From an uncultured Phascolarctobacterium sp. (GTDB taxonomy: Bacteria; Bacillota; Negativicutes; Acidaminococcales; Acidaminococcaceae): a stretch of DNA of 64,000 nucleotides. Location of the stretch: positions 31,642 through 95,641 of the forward strand of contig CANRJC010000008.1 in the NCBI GenBank assembly GCA_947630795.1, written 5' to 3'. Below the pieces are notes generated by a model. It was not told the origin of the DNA and did no database searches. It saw only the letters and a list, made by a program, of their open reading frames with translations. The translations under genes and the position numbers were made by a program. This document shows, in pieces, positions 42,533-50,967 of this stretch (positions are counted from its first letter, which is position 1; each line of letters opens with the position of its first letter).

Positions 42533-42934
42533 CTACTTCAAAGGGGCGCCGCACTCGGGGCAGAACTTGGCCAAAGAACTGACCTTGGCCTGACAGCGGG
42601 GGCAGAGGACAAAGGCCCTGAATTCACGCAGCTTCTTTTCGAAAATTTCGAAGAAAGCCAAAACTTCCTTGTTCTCTACCTTCCAGTTGTAGATCTGCAG
42701 CCTTTCTTTGCGAGCATCCATGATGAGCTGCACACTGTCTTCATCTAAACATTGCAGAGCTATCTGCATTATTTTTTCTTTATTGTGGAAGCGGATCAAT
42801 TTATTTTCCGTATCCATGCTGTCTACGGTCACTCCCAGCTCGTTGATGCTGAGCATGACTACGTTCCAGGCCACTTGGGGATCCACTTCGTAGATGCGGT
42901 TCTCCATGCAGCCCCCTGCTCCGTCTATCCTCAT
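42533..42934 (-). CDS. zinc-ribbon protein of unknown function
   Basis: About 133 residues. N-terminal three-quarters is a strand/helix domain (YEVDPQVAWNVVMLSINELG, IYNWKVENKEVLAFFEIFEKKL). The C-terminus is a zinc ribbon: CPRCQAKVSSLAKFCPECGAPLK. ATG 42934 has AAGGAGA upstream; ATG 42907 is also possible. Function unknown. Confidence 0.65.
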   Translation of the reverse strand: MRIDGAGGCMENRIYEVDPQVAWNVVMLSINELGVTVDSMDTENKLIRFHNKEKIMQIALQCLDEDSVQLIMDARKERLQIYNWKVENKEVLAFFEIFEKKLREFRAFVLCPRCQAKVSSLAKFCPECGAPLK

Positions 42935-43009
42935 CGTATTTCTCCTTCGGGGTTTTATCCCGCCCTTATACAAAAACCGTAGCAAGCTGAGGCTGCTACG
43001 GTTTTGTTT

Positions 43010-43471
43010 TTACTTTTGGACCTGTGTAAGAAGCTCCCGAACTACGGCATTGACCCGTTTTCCGTCGGCCCGTCCTTTCGTCTGAGCCATCACCAACGGC
43101 ATCACCTTGCCTAAGTGCTTGACGGAATCCGCTCCCACCTGAGCGATGACCTTTGCTGCCATATCCCGCAGTTCTTCATCACTGAGAGCTTCGGGCAGAT
43201 ACTTTTGCAGCACGGCCACCTCTGCCTTGGTCTGATCGATAAGATCCTGACGGCCGGCCTTGGTGAATTCGGCCAGAGCATCCTGCCGCATCTTCACTTC
43301 TTTCAGCACAACGGCCATGACCTCGTCTTCGGTCAGTTCTTTTTTACCGTTGATCTCGCTGTTTTTGACGGCGGCCCTGACCATACGGATCACGGAAAGG
43401 CGGAGCTTGCCCGCTTCCCGCTCCTTCATGGCCTCCTTCATATCGGCAAGCAACTGTTCTTTTAAAGACAA
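43010..43471 (-). CDS. yqeY: GatB/YqeY domain protein
   Basis: 153 residues, typical YqeY: DMKEAMKEREAGKLRLSVIRMVRAAVKNSEI at the start, then DEVMAVVLKEVKMRQDALAEF and VLQKYLPEALSDEELRDM, ending LGKVMPLVMAQTKGRADGKRVNAVVRELL. Related to the tRNA-binding tail of GatB. It directly follows rpsU, the usual Firmicute pair. Confidence 0.94.
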   Translation of the reverse strand: MSLKEQLLADMKEAMKEREAGKLRLSVIRMVRAAVKNSEINGKKELTEDEVMAVVLKEVKMRQDALAEFTKAGRQDLIDQTKAEVAVLQKYLPEALSDEELRDMAAKVIAQVGADSVKHLGKVMPLVMAQTKGRADGKRVNAVVRELLTQVQK

Positions 43472-43486
43472 CGTCCTCGCCTCCGT

Positions 43487-43663
43487 TTATCTGAACTTAC
43501 GTTTTCTTGCGGCTTCAGATTTTTTCTTACGGGCAACAGAAGGTTTTTCGTAATGCTCCCGCTTTCTTACTTCGGAAAGGATACCAGCCTTTTGGGTAGC
43601 CCTTTTGAAGCGGCGCAGAGCGCTGTCCAAAGTTTCGTTTTTGCCGACCTTGACTTCTGCCAT
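43487..43663 (-). CDS. rpsU: 30S ribosomal protein S21
   Basis: 58 residues, short enough to be missed by length cut-offs. Reads [40 protein letters not shown] and a basic end, the S21 signature. A Shine-Dalgarno (GGAGGGAG) is a few bases upstream. It is the first gene after the consensus promoter at 43751 and is followed by yqeY. Confidence 0.95.
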   Translation of the reverse strand: MAEVKVGKNETLDSALRRFKRATQKAGILSEVRKREHYEKPSVARKKKSEAARKRKFR

Positions 43664-43750
43664 CTTTTCTCCCTCCCTCCGTACACTTAGGGAAGTGTCA
43701 ATAGCGCAAGCGTGTTTTCAGGCATAGCTATAGCACTGCATTGCCTGTTA

Positions 43751-43779
43751 ATTATACTAAATCTGCTCGGCGCTGTCAA
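43751..43779 (-). promoter_or_regulatory. consensus promoter of rpsU-yqeY
   Basis: Minus strand: -35 TTGACA (43774-43779), 17-bp spacer, -10 TATAAT (43751-43756). A perfect sigma-A promoter about 90 bases ahead of rpsU. Confidence 0.92.
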
Positions 43780-43906
43780 GCCATGGAGCCAAAAAGTTGG
43801 CCACGGCAGAAACCGCTGTTGTTCATCAAAATAAATGCAAAGGAAACTAGCAGACTTCTTGCATCTACTTTGAGAAGTGAGCCCAACAGCAAAGTTTTCA
43901 TGCGGC

Positions 43907-45736
43907 TCATTCCACAGTGACCGACTTGGCCAGATTGCGAGGCTTGTCCACATCGCAGCCTCTGGTGAGGGCCGCATAGTAGGCCAAAAGCTGCAGAGGA
44001 AGCACAGCCAAGAGCGGCGCCAGATACTTGCCGGTGCGAGGGATGTAGATAACATGGTCCGCATATTTGGCCAAGTTCTCATCCCCTACAAAGCCCATGG
44101 CGATGACCACCGCTTCTCTGGCTTTAACTTCCTGCAAATTGGAGACGGTCTTGTCGTACACGTCTTCTTGCGTGGCCAGCACTATCACCGGCACGCCTTC
44201 CACGATCAAGGCCAAGGTGCCGTGCTTCAATTCGCCGGCGGCATAGGCTTCTGCGTGGATGTAAGATATCTCTTTCAGCTTCAGGGCACCTTCCAAGGCC
44301 ACCGCATAATCTAAGCTGCGGCCGATGAAGAAAGCATCCTCGCAGCTGCCGTATTTTCTGGCGAAAACTTTGATCTGATCCACATTCTCCAACATTTGAT
44401 GGATCTGCTCGGGGATCAGAGTCAGCCCCTTCACCAATTCTTTGGCCTTTTCTTCAGGCAGACTTTCTCTCAAACGGCCGATGTAGATGGCGAACATCAA
44501 CATGGCCAAAAGCTGAGTGGTGTAAGCTTTGGTAGAGGCCACTGCGATCTCCGGGCCGGCGTAGGTGTAGACCACCTGATCCGCATCCCTGGCGATAGAA
44601 GAGCCCACCACGTTGGTCACCGCCAAAGTGCGGGCGCCCAAACGTTTGGCTTCCCGCAAAGCGGCCAGAGTGTCGCTGGTCTCGCCCGACTGGGAGATGA
44701 CGATACAGAGGCTGTTGCCGTCCACCAAGGGATGGCGATAGCGGAACTCGCTGGCGATATCCACTTCCACCGGCACCTTGGCCAGCTGCTCCAAATAATA
44801 TTTGCCCACGATGCCCGCATGATAGGCGGTGCCGCAGGCCACGATGAAGATGCGGTCCACCGCTGCCATCTCTTCAGGGCTCCAGTTCAGCTCCGGGAAC
44901 TTGATGCAAAGAGCTTCGGCGTCCACTCTGCCGGTCATGGTATCCCGCATGGACTTGGGCTGCTCGTAGATCTCTTTCAGCATAAAATGCTCGAAGCCGC
45001 CCTTTTCCGCAGCCTCTGCGTTCCAGCTCACTTCGAAAACTTTTTTAGAGATGGGTACGCCGTTGATGTCCTGCACCCACACGCTGTCGGCGGTGACGGT
45101 GGCGATCTCGCCGTCGCTCATGATGAAGGTGCGGCGGGTCTCGTTGATGATGGCGGGGATATCGGAGGCGATGTAATTTTCTCCCTCGCCCAAACCTATG
45201 ATCAAAGGATTGTCTTTCTTGGTGCAGATGATCTTATCCGGTTCCATTTGGCACATAAATACCAAAGAGTAAGAACCTTTGATCCGCTGCAGCACTTTTT
45301 TCACGGTGCTCTCGAAGTCGCCGTCGTATAGATCGGCCATCAGGTGGGCCACCACTTCCGTATCCGTTTCCGAAAGGAAGCAATGCCCCTTGGCCAAGAG
45401 CTCTTCTTTGATGCTGAGATAATTTTCGATGATGCCGTTATGCACCACCACGAAATTGCCGCTGGGATCGGTGTGAGGATGGGCGTTGCGGTCCGAAGGC
45501 CTGCCGTGGGTGGCCCAGCGGGTGTGGCCTATGCCCATGGTGCCCACCGGCATCCTCCCCGCCAATTTTTGCCGCAGGGCGTCCAAACGCCCCACGCATT
45601 TATCTACGCGTATGCGCCCGTTTTCCATCACGGCCACGCCGGCGGAGTCGTAGCCCCTGTATTCCAGCTTGCTCATGCCGTCCAAAAGGAAGGACGCCGC
45701 CTGTTTATAGCCGATGTAACCAACTATGCCGCACAT
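43907..45736 (-). CDS. glmS: glutamine-fructose-6-phosphate aminotransferase
   Basis: 609 residues, full length. Starts MCGIVGYIGYKQAASFLLDGMSKLEYRGYDSAG with catalytic Cys2; glutaminase region has WATHGRPSDRNAHPH. Two SIS domains follow (DIASEFRYRHPLVD, SQSGETSDTLAALREAK, and CEDAFFIGRSLDYAVALEGALKLKEISYIHAEAY). Ends with KPRNLAKSVTVE. Makes glucosamine-6-phosphate for cell-wall synthesis. The leader lacks a recognisable glmS ribozyme; a promoter and a terminator hairpin are seen instead. Confidence 0.97.
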   Translation of the reverse strand: MCGIVGYIGYKQAASFLLDGMSKLEYRGYDSAGVAVMENGRIRVDKCVGRLDALRQKLAGRMPVGTMGIGHTRWATHGRPSDRNAHPHTDPSGNFVVVHNGIIENYLSIKEELLAKGHCFLSETDTEVVAHLMADLYDGDFESTVKKVLQRIKGSYSLVFMCQMEPDKIICTKKDNPLIIGLGEGENYIASDIPAIINETRRTFIMSDGEIATVTADSVWVQDINGVPISKKVFEVSWNAEAAEKGGFEHFMLKEIYEQPKSMRDTMTGRVDAEALCIKFPELNWSPEEMAAVDRIFIVACGTAYHAGIVGKYYLEQLAKVPVEVDIASEFRYRHPLVDGNSLCIVISQSGETSDTLAALREAKRLGARTLAVTNVVGSSIARDADQVVYTYAGPEIAVASTKAYTTQLLAMLMFAIYIGRLRESLPEEKAKELVKGLTLIPEQIHQMLENVDQIKVFARKYGSCEDAFFIGRSLDYAVALEGALKLKEISYIHAEAYAAGELKHGTLALIVEGVPVIVLATQEDVYDKTVSNLQEVKAREAVVIAMGFVGDENLAKYADHVIYIPRTGKYLAPLLAVLPLQLLAYYAALTRGCDVDKPRNLAKSVTVE

Positions 45737-45815
45737 TCATACCGCCTCCCGGCCCTGTTATTTTTCCTTCGGCGCCCGCAACCCGCAGGCTCCGTCTTCT
45801 TGCTCTGCTCTTTGC

Positions 45816-45848
45816 AAAAATGCTGCGGACAAAAGCAGACCGCAGCAC
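45816..45848 (-). terminator. terminator hairpin in the glmS leader
   Basis: Minus strand: stem TGCTGCGG / CCGCAGCA with an 11-base loop, then TTTTT. It starts about 20 bases after the glmS promoter and ends about 80 before the start codon. Either an attenuator or the end of a transcript from upstream. Confidence 0.75.
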
Positions 45849-45865
45849 TTCATCGTGATGATTCA

Positions 45866-45894
45866 ATTTTACTATGTTTGACAAATAATTGCAA
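45866..45894 (-). promoter_or_regulatory. likely promoter of glmS
   Basis: Minus strand: -35 TTGCAA (45889-45894), 17-bp spacer, -10 TAAAAT (45866-45871). About 130 bases ahead of the glmS start. Confidence 0.65.
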
Positions 45895-46024
45895 GAGCGG
45901 AAACGAAGGAGCAGGCAGTTCGTCTCCTTTCGCGAAAAATGCAAGGTGCTTTCTCTCCTGCGTTTTTGAACGCCCCGCCGTTGACGACATCTTCGAGCTC
46001 TGCAGGCACAAATTCGTCGCCGCT

Positions 46025-46216
46025 TCAAATGATCCCATGGTCCCTCGCAGGTTTTTCGATGCTCCTGTCGTAGGTCGCCTCCGCTTCTTTTGATAAGAAG
46101 CAGCCCGGCACGTCCTCGTTATGATCGCGGTGGTGTGCAACGCATGCTCAGCATTTCCCGTTGCGCGGGCAATCGTAGATGCACGGGCACGGTCTGTTGT
46201 TCTCGCACCTTGTCAT
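46025..46216 (-). CDS. DUF6485-like cysteine-rich protein with in-frame UGA
   Basis: ATG 46216, behind AAGGGGG, gives a frame of 63 sense positions interrupted only at 46148-46150 by TGA. It reads MTRCENNRPCPCIYDCPRNG, KC, then UGA, then ACVAHHRDHNEDVPGCFLSK, EAEATYDRSIEK. This follows small Cys-rich family proteins in which the UGA position is normally Cys (GKCC-x-CVA-H). The conserved protein after the UGA argues against plain chance. It may encode selenocysteine or be a recent nonsense mutation. No clear SECIS was found; a weak hairpin (GCGTTG/CACCGC, one mismatch) lies nearby. Confidence 0.6.
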
Positions 46217-46831
46217 GGTTTTGTCCCCCTTTTTAATATCCAAAATGTTTTTTCAGCCATCGGTAGGCAACGATGATCGATTGTGCTCTGTACCTCTTGC
46301 GATCTGCGGCGTCTCATTTCTTCCGTTGTAGTATGTATACCCGCAAAAGCATCAAGAGAAAAATGAAATGTTTTGCGCCGGAGCGAACCGTAAAAGCCCG
46401 AGGTGTTGCGAAGGATGCGATCTTTATATGCTGCTCACTTTCATCTTTGTCGGCAAAAACCGACTGCCGTCATAGCGATGGTCGCGATAAAAATTTGCAA
46501 ATGCGAATTTTGTATCGAAAAACGAGTTGTGATGCTATTATTTATCTGATGATCTCAAAGTTTTGAAGTCTAAGTTTTTTGTCGAGAGCCTTTATTAAAC
46601 GGTGCCTTTTTCGCGTTTGGTTATTCGCGATCGCTATGGGATTTTTCAACTGAACGTTCCCATTTTATTGCCAATCCGGAATTTTTCACGTTATGCTTAA
46701 CACAATGAAGGGACATGAACTGCGGCCCATGCAAAATGCCGGACCGACGGGCCGCTTGACGATCTGAAATCTCGAACTTAGACAAAGCCGGATCATTTTT
46801 CCTCGATAAAAAAGACAAAGGAGTATGGCTT
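46217..46831. other. intergenic region without a supported gene
   Basis: About 615 bases. Open frames exist (for example 46273-46566 plus and 46621-46899 minus) but lack ribosome sites and sensible composition. I see no tRNA, repeat or hairpin with a T-run here. Confidence 0.5.
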
Positions 46832-47176
46832 ATGATCAACGGAAGCATCGAACAGTTTCTCGATACCGGCTGGTATAGTGAAGCAACCCTCTTCTGCAAG
46901 GGCCATGTCTACCGGCTCGAAGCACAGACAGATGATGCCGGAACTATCTTTTTTACAGATAAATGGCGGGCCGAGAATGAAGAAGACATGTATTATCACT
47001 CGATACTCCAACAAAACGATACGCTACCGTGGACCGGAGTTTCGGAGTTGCACGGAAACGATCTGGATCTGTTGAAAAAGCGATTTCTCGAAACCCCTGT
47101 TTTCGAAGGTAAAACTTTCTGGGAGGCAGAAAGCGAACTGGCCTGGCTCGACGACGCTGCTCCGATAAGATCGTAA
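46832..47176 (+). CDS. hypothetical protein
   Basis: 114 residues starting MINGSIEQFLDTGWYSEATLFCKGHVYRLEAQTDD, then FFTDKWRAENEEDMYYH and a helical part with LDLLKKRFLETPVFEGKTFWEAESELAWLDD. AAAGGAG lies just upstream of ATG 46832 and a terminator follows, so this is a self-contained gene. No family recognised. Confidence 0.65.
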   Translation: MINGSIEQFLDTGWYSEATLFCKGHVYRLEAQTDDAGTIFFTDKWRAENEEDMYYHSILQQNDTLPWTGVSELHGNDLDLLKKRFLETPVFEGKTFWEAESELAWLDDAAPIRS

Positions 47177-47230
47177 AACGCTTTGCCGCTTTTTATTTAC
47201 GTTCAACTCGTTTCTCTCCGAATTTATCAC

Positions 47231-47263
47231 GACTGCATCAACGAAGCGGTGCAGTCTTTTTTT
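47231..47263 (+). terminator. intrinsic terminator of the 46832 gene
   Basis: Stem GACTGCA / TGCAGTC (47231-47237, 47250-47256), then seven T. Confidence 0.85.
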
Positions 47264-47349
47264 CGTAAAATCATTCTGTACTGTCGTGCTTGACTATTGC
47301 TGTAGCCGATAACTTTTTCACTCTGCTTCTTAGCCGCTACTCCTGCTTT

Positions 47350-47383
47350 AAAGAGAAAGACCCCTGCCGCCGGGGCAGGGGTC
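47350..47383 (-). terminator. intrinsic terminator of rpsI
   Basis: Minus strand: stem GACCCCTGCC / GGCAGGGGTC (47374-47383 and 47359-47368), then TTTCTCTTT. Ends the rplM-rpsI transcript. Confidence 0.85.
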
Positions 47384-47405
47384 GAAGATCGTAAAATATT
47401 TTCTT

Positions 47406-47798
47406 TTAACGTTTGCTGTACTGGCTGGCCTTACGGGCTTTCTTCAAGCCGTATTTACGCCGCTCCTTCACTCTGGGGTCGCGGGTGAGGAAACCGGCCT
47501 TCTTCAGCACCGGACGGAACTCCTCGTCCACTTTCAAGAGAGCGCGGGCGATGCCGTGACGGATGGCCCCGGCCTGACCGCTGAAGCCGCCGCCGATAAC
47601 GTTGGCCACTACATCATATTTGCCCTTGGTCTCGGTAGCTTCCAAAGGCTGGTTGACGATGAGCTCCAAAGTTTTGAGGCCGAAGTACTCTTCTAAAGCT
47701 CTTTTATTGACGGTGATGACGCCGGTGCCGGGCTTAAGGCTCACCCGGGCTACGGAAGCTTTACGACGTCCGGTCGCATTGTAACTAACTTCTGCCAT
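47406..47798 (-). CDS. rpsI: 30S ribosomal protein S9
   Basis: 130 residues. S9 signatures: [44 protein letters not shown], and the ending [27 protein letters not shown] with the conserved C-terminal S-K-R tail that contacts tRNA. It follows rplM by 20 bases in the same transcript. Confidence 0.97.
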   Translation of the reverse strand: MAEVSYNATGRRKASVARVSLKPGTGVITVNKRALEEYFGLKTLELIVNQPLEATETKGKYDVVANVIGGGFSGQAGAIRHGIARALLKVDEEFRPVLKKAGFLTRDPRVKERRKYGLKKARKASQYSKR

Positions 47799-47818
47799 TT
47801 TCTCTTCCCTCCTGGCTC

Positions 47819-48265
47819 CTATCTGGCTTTGCGAATATCCAGCTGCAGTTCTTTAGGCTGCTGGGCTTGATGAGGATGCTCGGGCCCGGCATAAACATGG
47901 AGCTTAAGATAGATGCGGCTGCCCAGATGGTTTTTGGGGATCATGCCCTTAACAGCCATCTCCACCACTTTGCAGGGATCCTTCTTCATCATATCACCGG
48001 CTTTGGTGAAGCGGTCGCCGCCCAAATAGCCGGAATGACGGAAGTAAACTTTTTTCGTGAGCTTTTTGCCGGTGAGGACCACTTTGTCCGCATTCACTAC
48101 GATCACGTGGTCACCGGTGTCCATGTGGGGGGTAAAAGTAGGCTTGTGTTTCCCCCGCAGGATCTTGGCTACTTCGGCCGCCAAACGGCCCAAAGTTTTA
48201 TCAGCTGCGTCCACTACATACCACTCTCTGGTGATGTTGGACGGATTAGCCATGAAAGATTTCAT
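47819..48265 (-). CDS. rplM: 50S ribosomal protein L13
   Basis: About 148 residues. L13 signatures: [45 protein letters not shown], then GYLGGDR and [14 protein letters not shown] 48265 follows AGGAGGGAC; the frame open further upstream is leader. The transcript begins at the promoter 48461-48489, leaving about 190 bases of leader. Confidence 0.97.
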   Translation of the reverse strand: MKSFMANPSNITREWYVVDAADKTLGRLAAEVAKILRGKHKPTFTPHMDTGDHVIVVNADKVVLTGKKLTKKVYFRHSGYLGGDRFTKAGDMMKKDPCKVVEMAVKGMIPKNHLGSRIYLKLHVYAGPEHPHQAQQPKELQLDIRKAR

Positions 48266-48460
48266 CTTTGCTGTCCCTCCTGAGGTCACTTCAACTGAAA
48301 CAACATCAGCCTCCGGCAGGGCGCTGTCACCTGAGGAAGTTACGGAAGGTCTTCCCCCCTGCCGCAAAGGCCCGCGGTCGCCGATCTTCGATCATCGGGC
48401 CGCCTCTTTTGCCGCTGCTCTCTTTCGGGGCTGTGAAAGAGCGCATGGGCACATACAGTA

Positions 48461-48489
48461 ATTATAATCGCTGCCTGCGGCAGCGTCAA
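48461..48489 (-). promoter_or_regulatory. promoter of rplM-rpsI with a palindrome in its spacer
   Basis: Minus strand: -35 TTGACG (48484-48489), 17-bp spacer, -10 TATAAT (48461-48466). The spacer is almost filled by an inverted repeat CGCTGCC / GGCAGCG (48469-48485). The palindrome could be an operator, or a terminator of truA lacking a T-run. Confidence 0.85.
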
Positions 48490-48497
48490 GAAAATTT

Positions 48498-49298
48498 TCA
48501 AACCAAACGCAAAAAGCGGGAGAAAATTTTTTCGTCTGTGGGCGCAGCCTTCGCATCGTAGGCTTCATAACCCACCTGTTGCAGGTAAAGTCCGCAGGCG
48601 GGAGCGGGAGCGTTGAGAAAAGCACAACGCTCGGACCGCAGTTCTTCTTTTAACGAAAGAGGCGTGCGCTCTCCCCTGCCTATCTGCACCAAAGTCCACA
48701 CGATGTTACGCACCATGTGATATAAAAAGCCGCTGCCGGCGATGAAAAAGCACAATTCTCTGCCGCTGCGGGCGAAGCCCGCTTCGTAAATATCGCGAAC
48801 AGGGGAAGAAGCAACGCTGCCGCTGGAGCGAAAGGCCGAAAAATCGTGACGGCCCAAAAGATAGGCCGCAGCTTCTTCCATAAGCGACTGCTCCGGCTCC
48901 TCTTTCATTTGCCAAGCATAGCAAGTTGCGAAGGGGCTGGGCTCGGCGGAAAAATAAAAACGGTAAAGGTAGCGCTTCCAGCAGGCAGACCTGCGGGCGT
49001 TGAAGCCGGGCTCCGCCTCTTCGGCGCAAAGCGCTCTGATATCTTTCGGCAACAGGCCGTTCAAAGCGCCGGCCAATTTGTCGATGGGCAAAGGGCAACC
49101 GGTGTTGAAGCTGACGCACTGACCCAATGCGTGGACCCCTGCGTCGGTGCGGCCGCTGGCGATGACCGCCGCCGTCTCCCCCAACAAACGGGCCAAAGCT
49201 TTCTCCACCGCTTCCTGCACCGTTGGCTGATCTTTTTGCCGCTGCCAGCCATGATAACCGCTGCCGTCGTAGGCCAGCAACAGTTTGACGGTCCGCAT
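48498..49298 (-). CDS. truA: tRNA pseudouridine synthase A
   Basis: About 266 residues. TruA signatures: LLLAYDGSGYHGWQRQKDQPTVQEAVE, then ASGRTDAGVHALGQ with the catalytic Asp, and HDFSAFRSSG. Makes pseudouridine 38-40 in tRNA. ATG 49298 overlaps the stop of ecfT (TGATG); an open frame to 49310 exists but the overlap start fits better. Confidence 0.95.
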   Translation of the reverse strand: MRTVKLLLAYDGSGYHGWQRQKDQPTVQEAVEKALARLLGETAAVIASGRTDAGVHALGQCVSFNTGCPLPIDKLAGALNGLLPKDIRALCAEEAEPGFNARRSACWKRYLYRFYFSAEPSPFATCYAWQMKEEPEQSLMEEAAAYLLGRHDFSAFRSSGSVASSPVRDIYEAGFARSGRELCFFIAGSGFLYHMVRNIVWTLVQIGRGERTPLSLKEELRSERCAFLNAPAPACGLYLQQVGYEAYDAKAAPTDEKIFSRFLRLV

Positions 49299-50101
49299 CA
49301 CGACAGCCACCGCAGGGCCGCCATAGCCGCCGTCAAGAGCAGCATCACCGCCAGACAGCCGCCGTCCAAAGTTCCGTATGCCAATTCGTGCAAACGAGTG
49401 CGTCCTTCACCGCCCCGGTAACAGCGGGCTTCCATCGCCGTAGCCAATTCATCCGCCCGACGGAAAGAGCTGACAAAAAGAGGCACCAAGATGGGCAGCA
49501 AACTTTTCAAACGAGTCAAGATGCTCCCGCCGGCAAAATCGGCGCCGCGGGCAGTCTGAGCCTTCATGATGCGATCCGTTTCTTCCAGCAGCGTGGGGAT
49601 GAAACGTAAAGCGATAGTCATCATCATAGCCAGCTCGTGAGCCGGCACCCCCACCGACTTGAAGGGCCGCAGCAAAGCTTCGATACCGTCGGTCAAAACG
49701 ATGGGCGAAGTGGTGTACGTCAAAATAGACGAAAAGAGCAAAAGCAAAAGCAGCCGCAGGGCCATCTTCGCTCCCATCTCCACCCCCAAGGCTGTGACGG
49801 TGACGATGCCGTAAGAAAAGAGCACCTCTCCCCCTTTGGTGGAAAAAATATGGATGAGGGCCGTGAGGCAGGCAATGATGAAGACAGGCTTTACTCCCTT
49901 GTAGATGAGTTTTAAGGGCACCCGGCTGAGAAGAGCGCAGCAAGCGGCAAAAACGCAGAGCAAAACGTAGCTGGCACTGCTTTTGGCGATGAAGATGATG
50001 ACGATGAAGCAAAGTGTGGCCAATATCTTGCTGCGGGGATCCAATCTGTGCAGCACGGAAGTGCCGGGGAAGTACTGGCCTAAAGTGATGTCGCTCAGCA
50101 T
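49298..50101 (-). CDS. ecfT: ECF transporter transmembrane protein EcfT
   Basis: 267 residues with about five membrane segments (LATLCFIVIIFIAKSSASYVLLCVF, FIIACLTALIHIF). Family start TLGQYFPGTSVLHRLDPRSKILAT. The coupling helices carry Ala-Arg-Gly type motifs: AQTARGADFAGG near residue 180 and MEARCYRGGEGRT near 225. It joins the two EcfA ATPases to vitamin-binding S components, none of which are in this window. Confidence 0.94.
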   Translation of the reverse strand: MLSDITLGQYFPGTSVLHRLDPRSKILATLCFIVIIFIAKSSASYVLLCVFAACCALLSRVPLKLIYKGVKPVFIIACLTALIHIFSTKGGEVLFSYGIVTVTALGVEMGAKMALRLLLLLLFSSILTYTTSPIVLTDGIEALLRPFKSVGVPAHELAMMMTIALRFIPTLLEETDRIMKAQTARGADFAGGSILTRLKSLLPILVPLFVSSFRRADELATAMEARCYRGGEGRTRLHELAYGTLDGGCLAVMLLLTAAMAALRWLS

Positions 50102-50967
50102 TATTTCTTCCCTCTCTTTTTGACCCAGTTCAAAAGAAATTTCTCCAACTCGGCTTCGGTGATGATATCGGCGGGCACCGGCACCCCTCTTGCACGCAGC
50201 ACTGCGGCCAAACGGGCGGCAGCGGGCACGGCCAAGCCGATCTCTTCCAATTCTTTTTGATATTTTGCGAAGATCTCCCGAGGCGGAGCATCGTACAGCA
50301 GTTTCCCCTCGTTGATCACCAGCAAGCGTTTGGCGTAGCGGGCCGCCTCGTCCATATTATGAGTGACGAGGATGATGGCCATACCCTGCTGCTTATGCGA
50401 TCTCACTATCTGCTCAAAAAATAAGCGGCGGCTGCGGGGATCGAGGCCCGCGCTGGGCTCGTCCAAGATCAAATAGGCCGGCTCCATGGCCAGCACGCCG
50501 GCGATGGCCAAACGGCGCATTTGCCCGCCGCTGAGCCGGAAGGGTGAACGTTGGGCGAAAGTATCGAAGTCCAGCCCCACCTGCGCCATGGCCCGCCGCA
50601 CCGCTCTGTCCGTTTCTTCGGGAGAGCGGCCCAAGTTGCGGGGACCGAAGGCGATGTCTTCGTAAGCAGTCTCCGCAAAAAGCTGGTGCTCGGGATATTG
50701 AAAAACTATGCCGATCTGCCCTCGAGCCGCCTTGGTCTCTTTCTCTTTTCGCGATAGATCGATGCCGTCGACGGCGGCCTTGCCCTCACTGGGCTGCAGC
50801 AGACCGCCCATTTGTTGTATAAGGGTTGATTTGCCGCTGCCAGTATGGCCGATAAGAGCGACGAAATCTCCCTTTTCTATCGTCAACGTGACCCCTTGCA
50901 GAGCCACTCGGGCAAAGGGAGTGCCGGGGCTGTATGTATAATGTACCTGTTCCAGAGTTATGGCCAT
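50101..50967 (-). CDS. ecfA2: ECF transporter ATPase EcfA2
   Basis: 288 residues. ABC ATPase: Walker A LIGHTGSGKSTLIQQ near residue 38, signature FRLSGGQMRRLAIAG near residue 144, Walker B YLILDEPSAGLD near residue 166. Overlaps ecfA1 by 10 bases and abuts ecfT. Couples ATP hydrolysis to vitamin uptake. Confidence 0.95.
   Translation of the reverse strand: MAITLEQVHYTYSPGTPFARVALQGVTLTIEKGDFVALIGHTGSGKSTLIQQMGGLLQPSEGKAAVDGIDLSRKEKETKAARGQIGIVFQYPEHQLFAETAYEDIAFGPRNLGRSPEETDRAVRRAMAQVGLDFDTFAQRSPFRLSGGQMRRLAIAGVLAMEPAYLILDEPSAGLDPRSRRLFFEQIVRSHKQQGMAIILVTHNMDEAARYAKRLLVINEGKLLYDAPPREIFAKYQKELEEIGLAVPAAARLAAVLRARGVPVPADIITEAELEKFLLNWVKKRGKK

Noticed and set aside
45737..45865. glmS ribozyme in the glmS leader
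   Set aside because: The conserved core sequences could not be found by eye; a terminator hairpin is seen instead.
46273..46566. Plus-strand frame in the intergenic region
   Set aside because: No ribosome site, and its basic, cysteine-rich composition does not look like a protein.
46621..46899. Minus-strand frame in the intergenic region
   Set aside because: No start with a ribosome site and no recognisable pattern; overlaps the start of the 46832 gene on the other strand.
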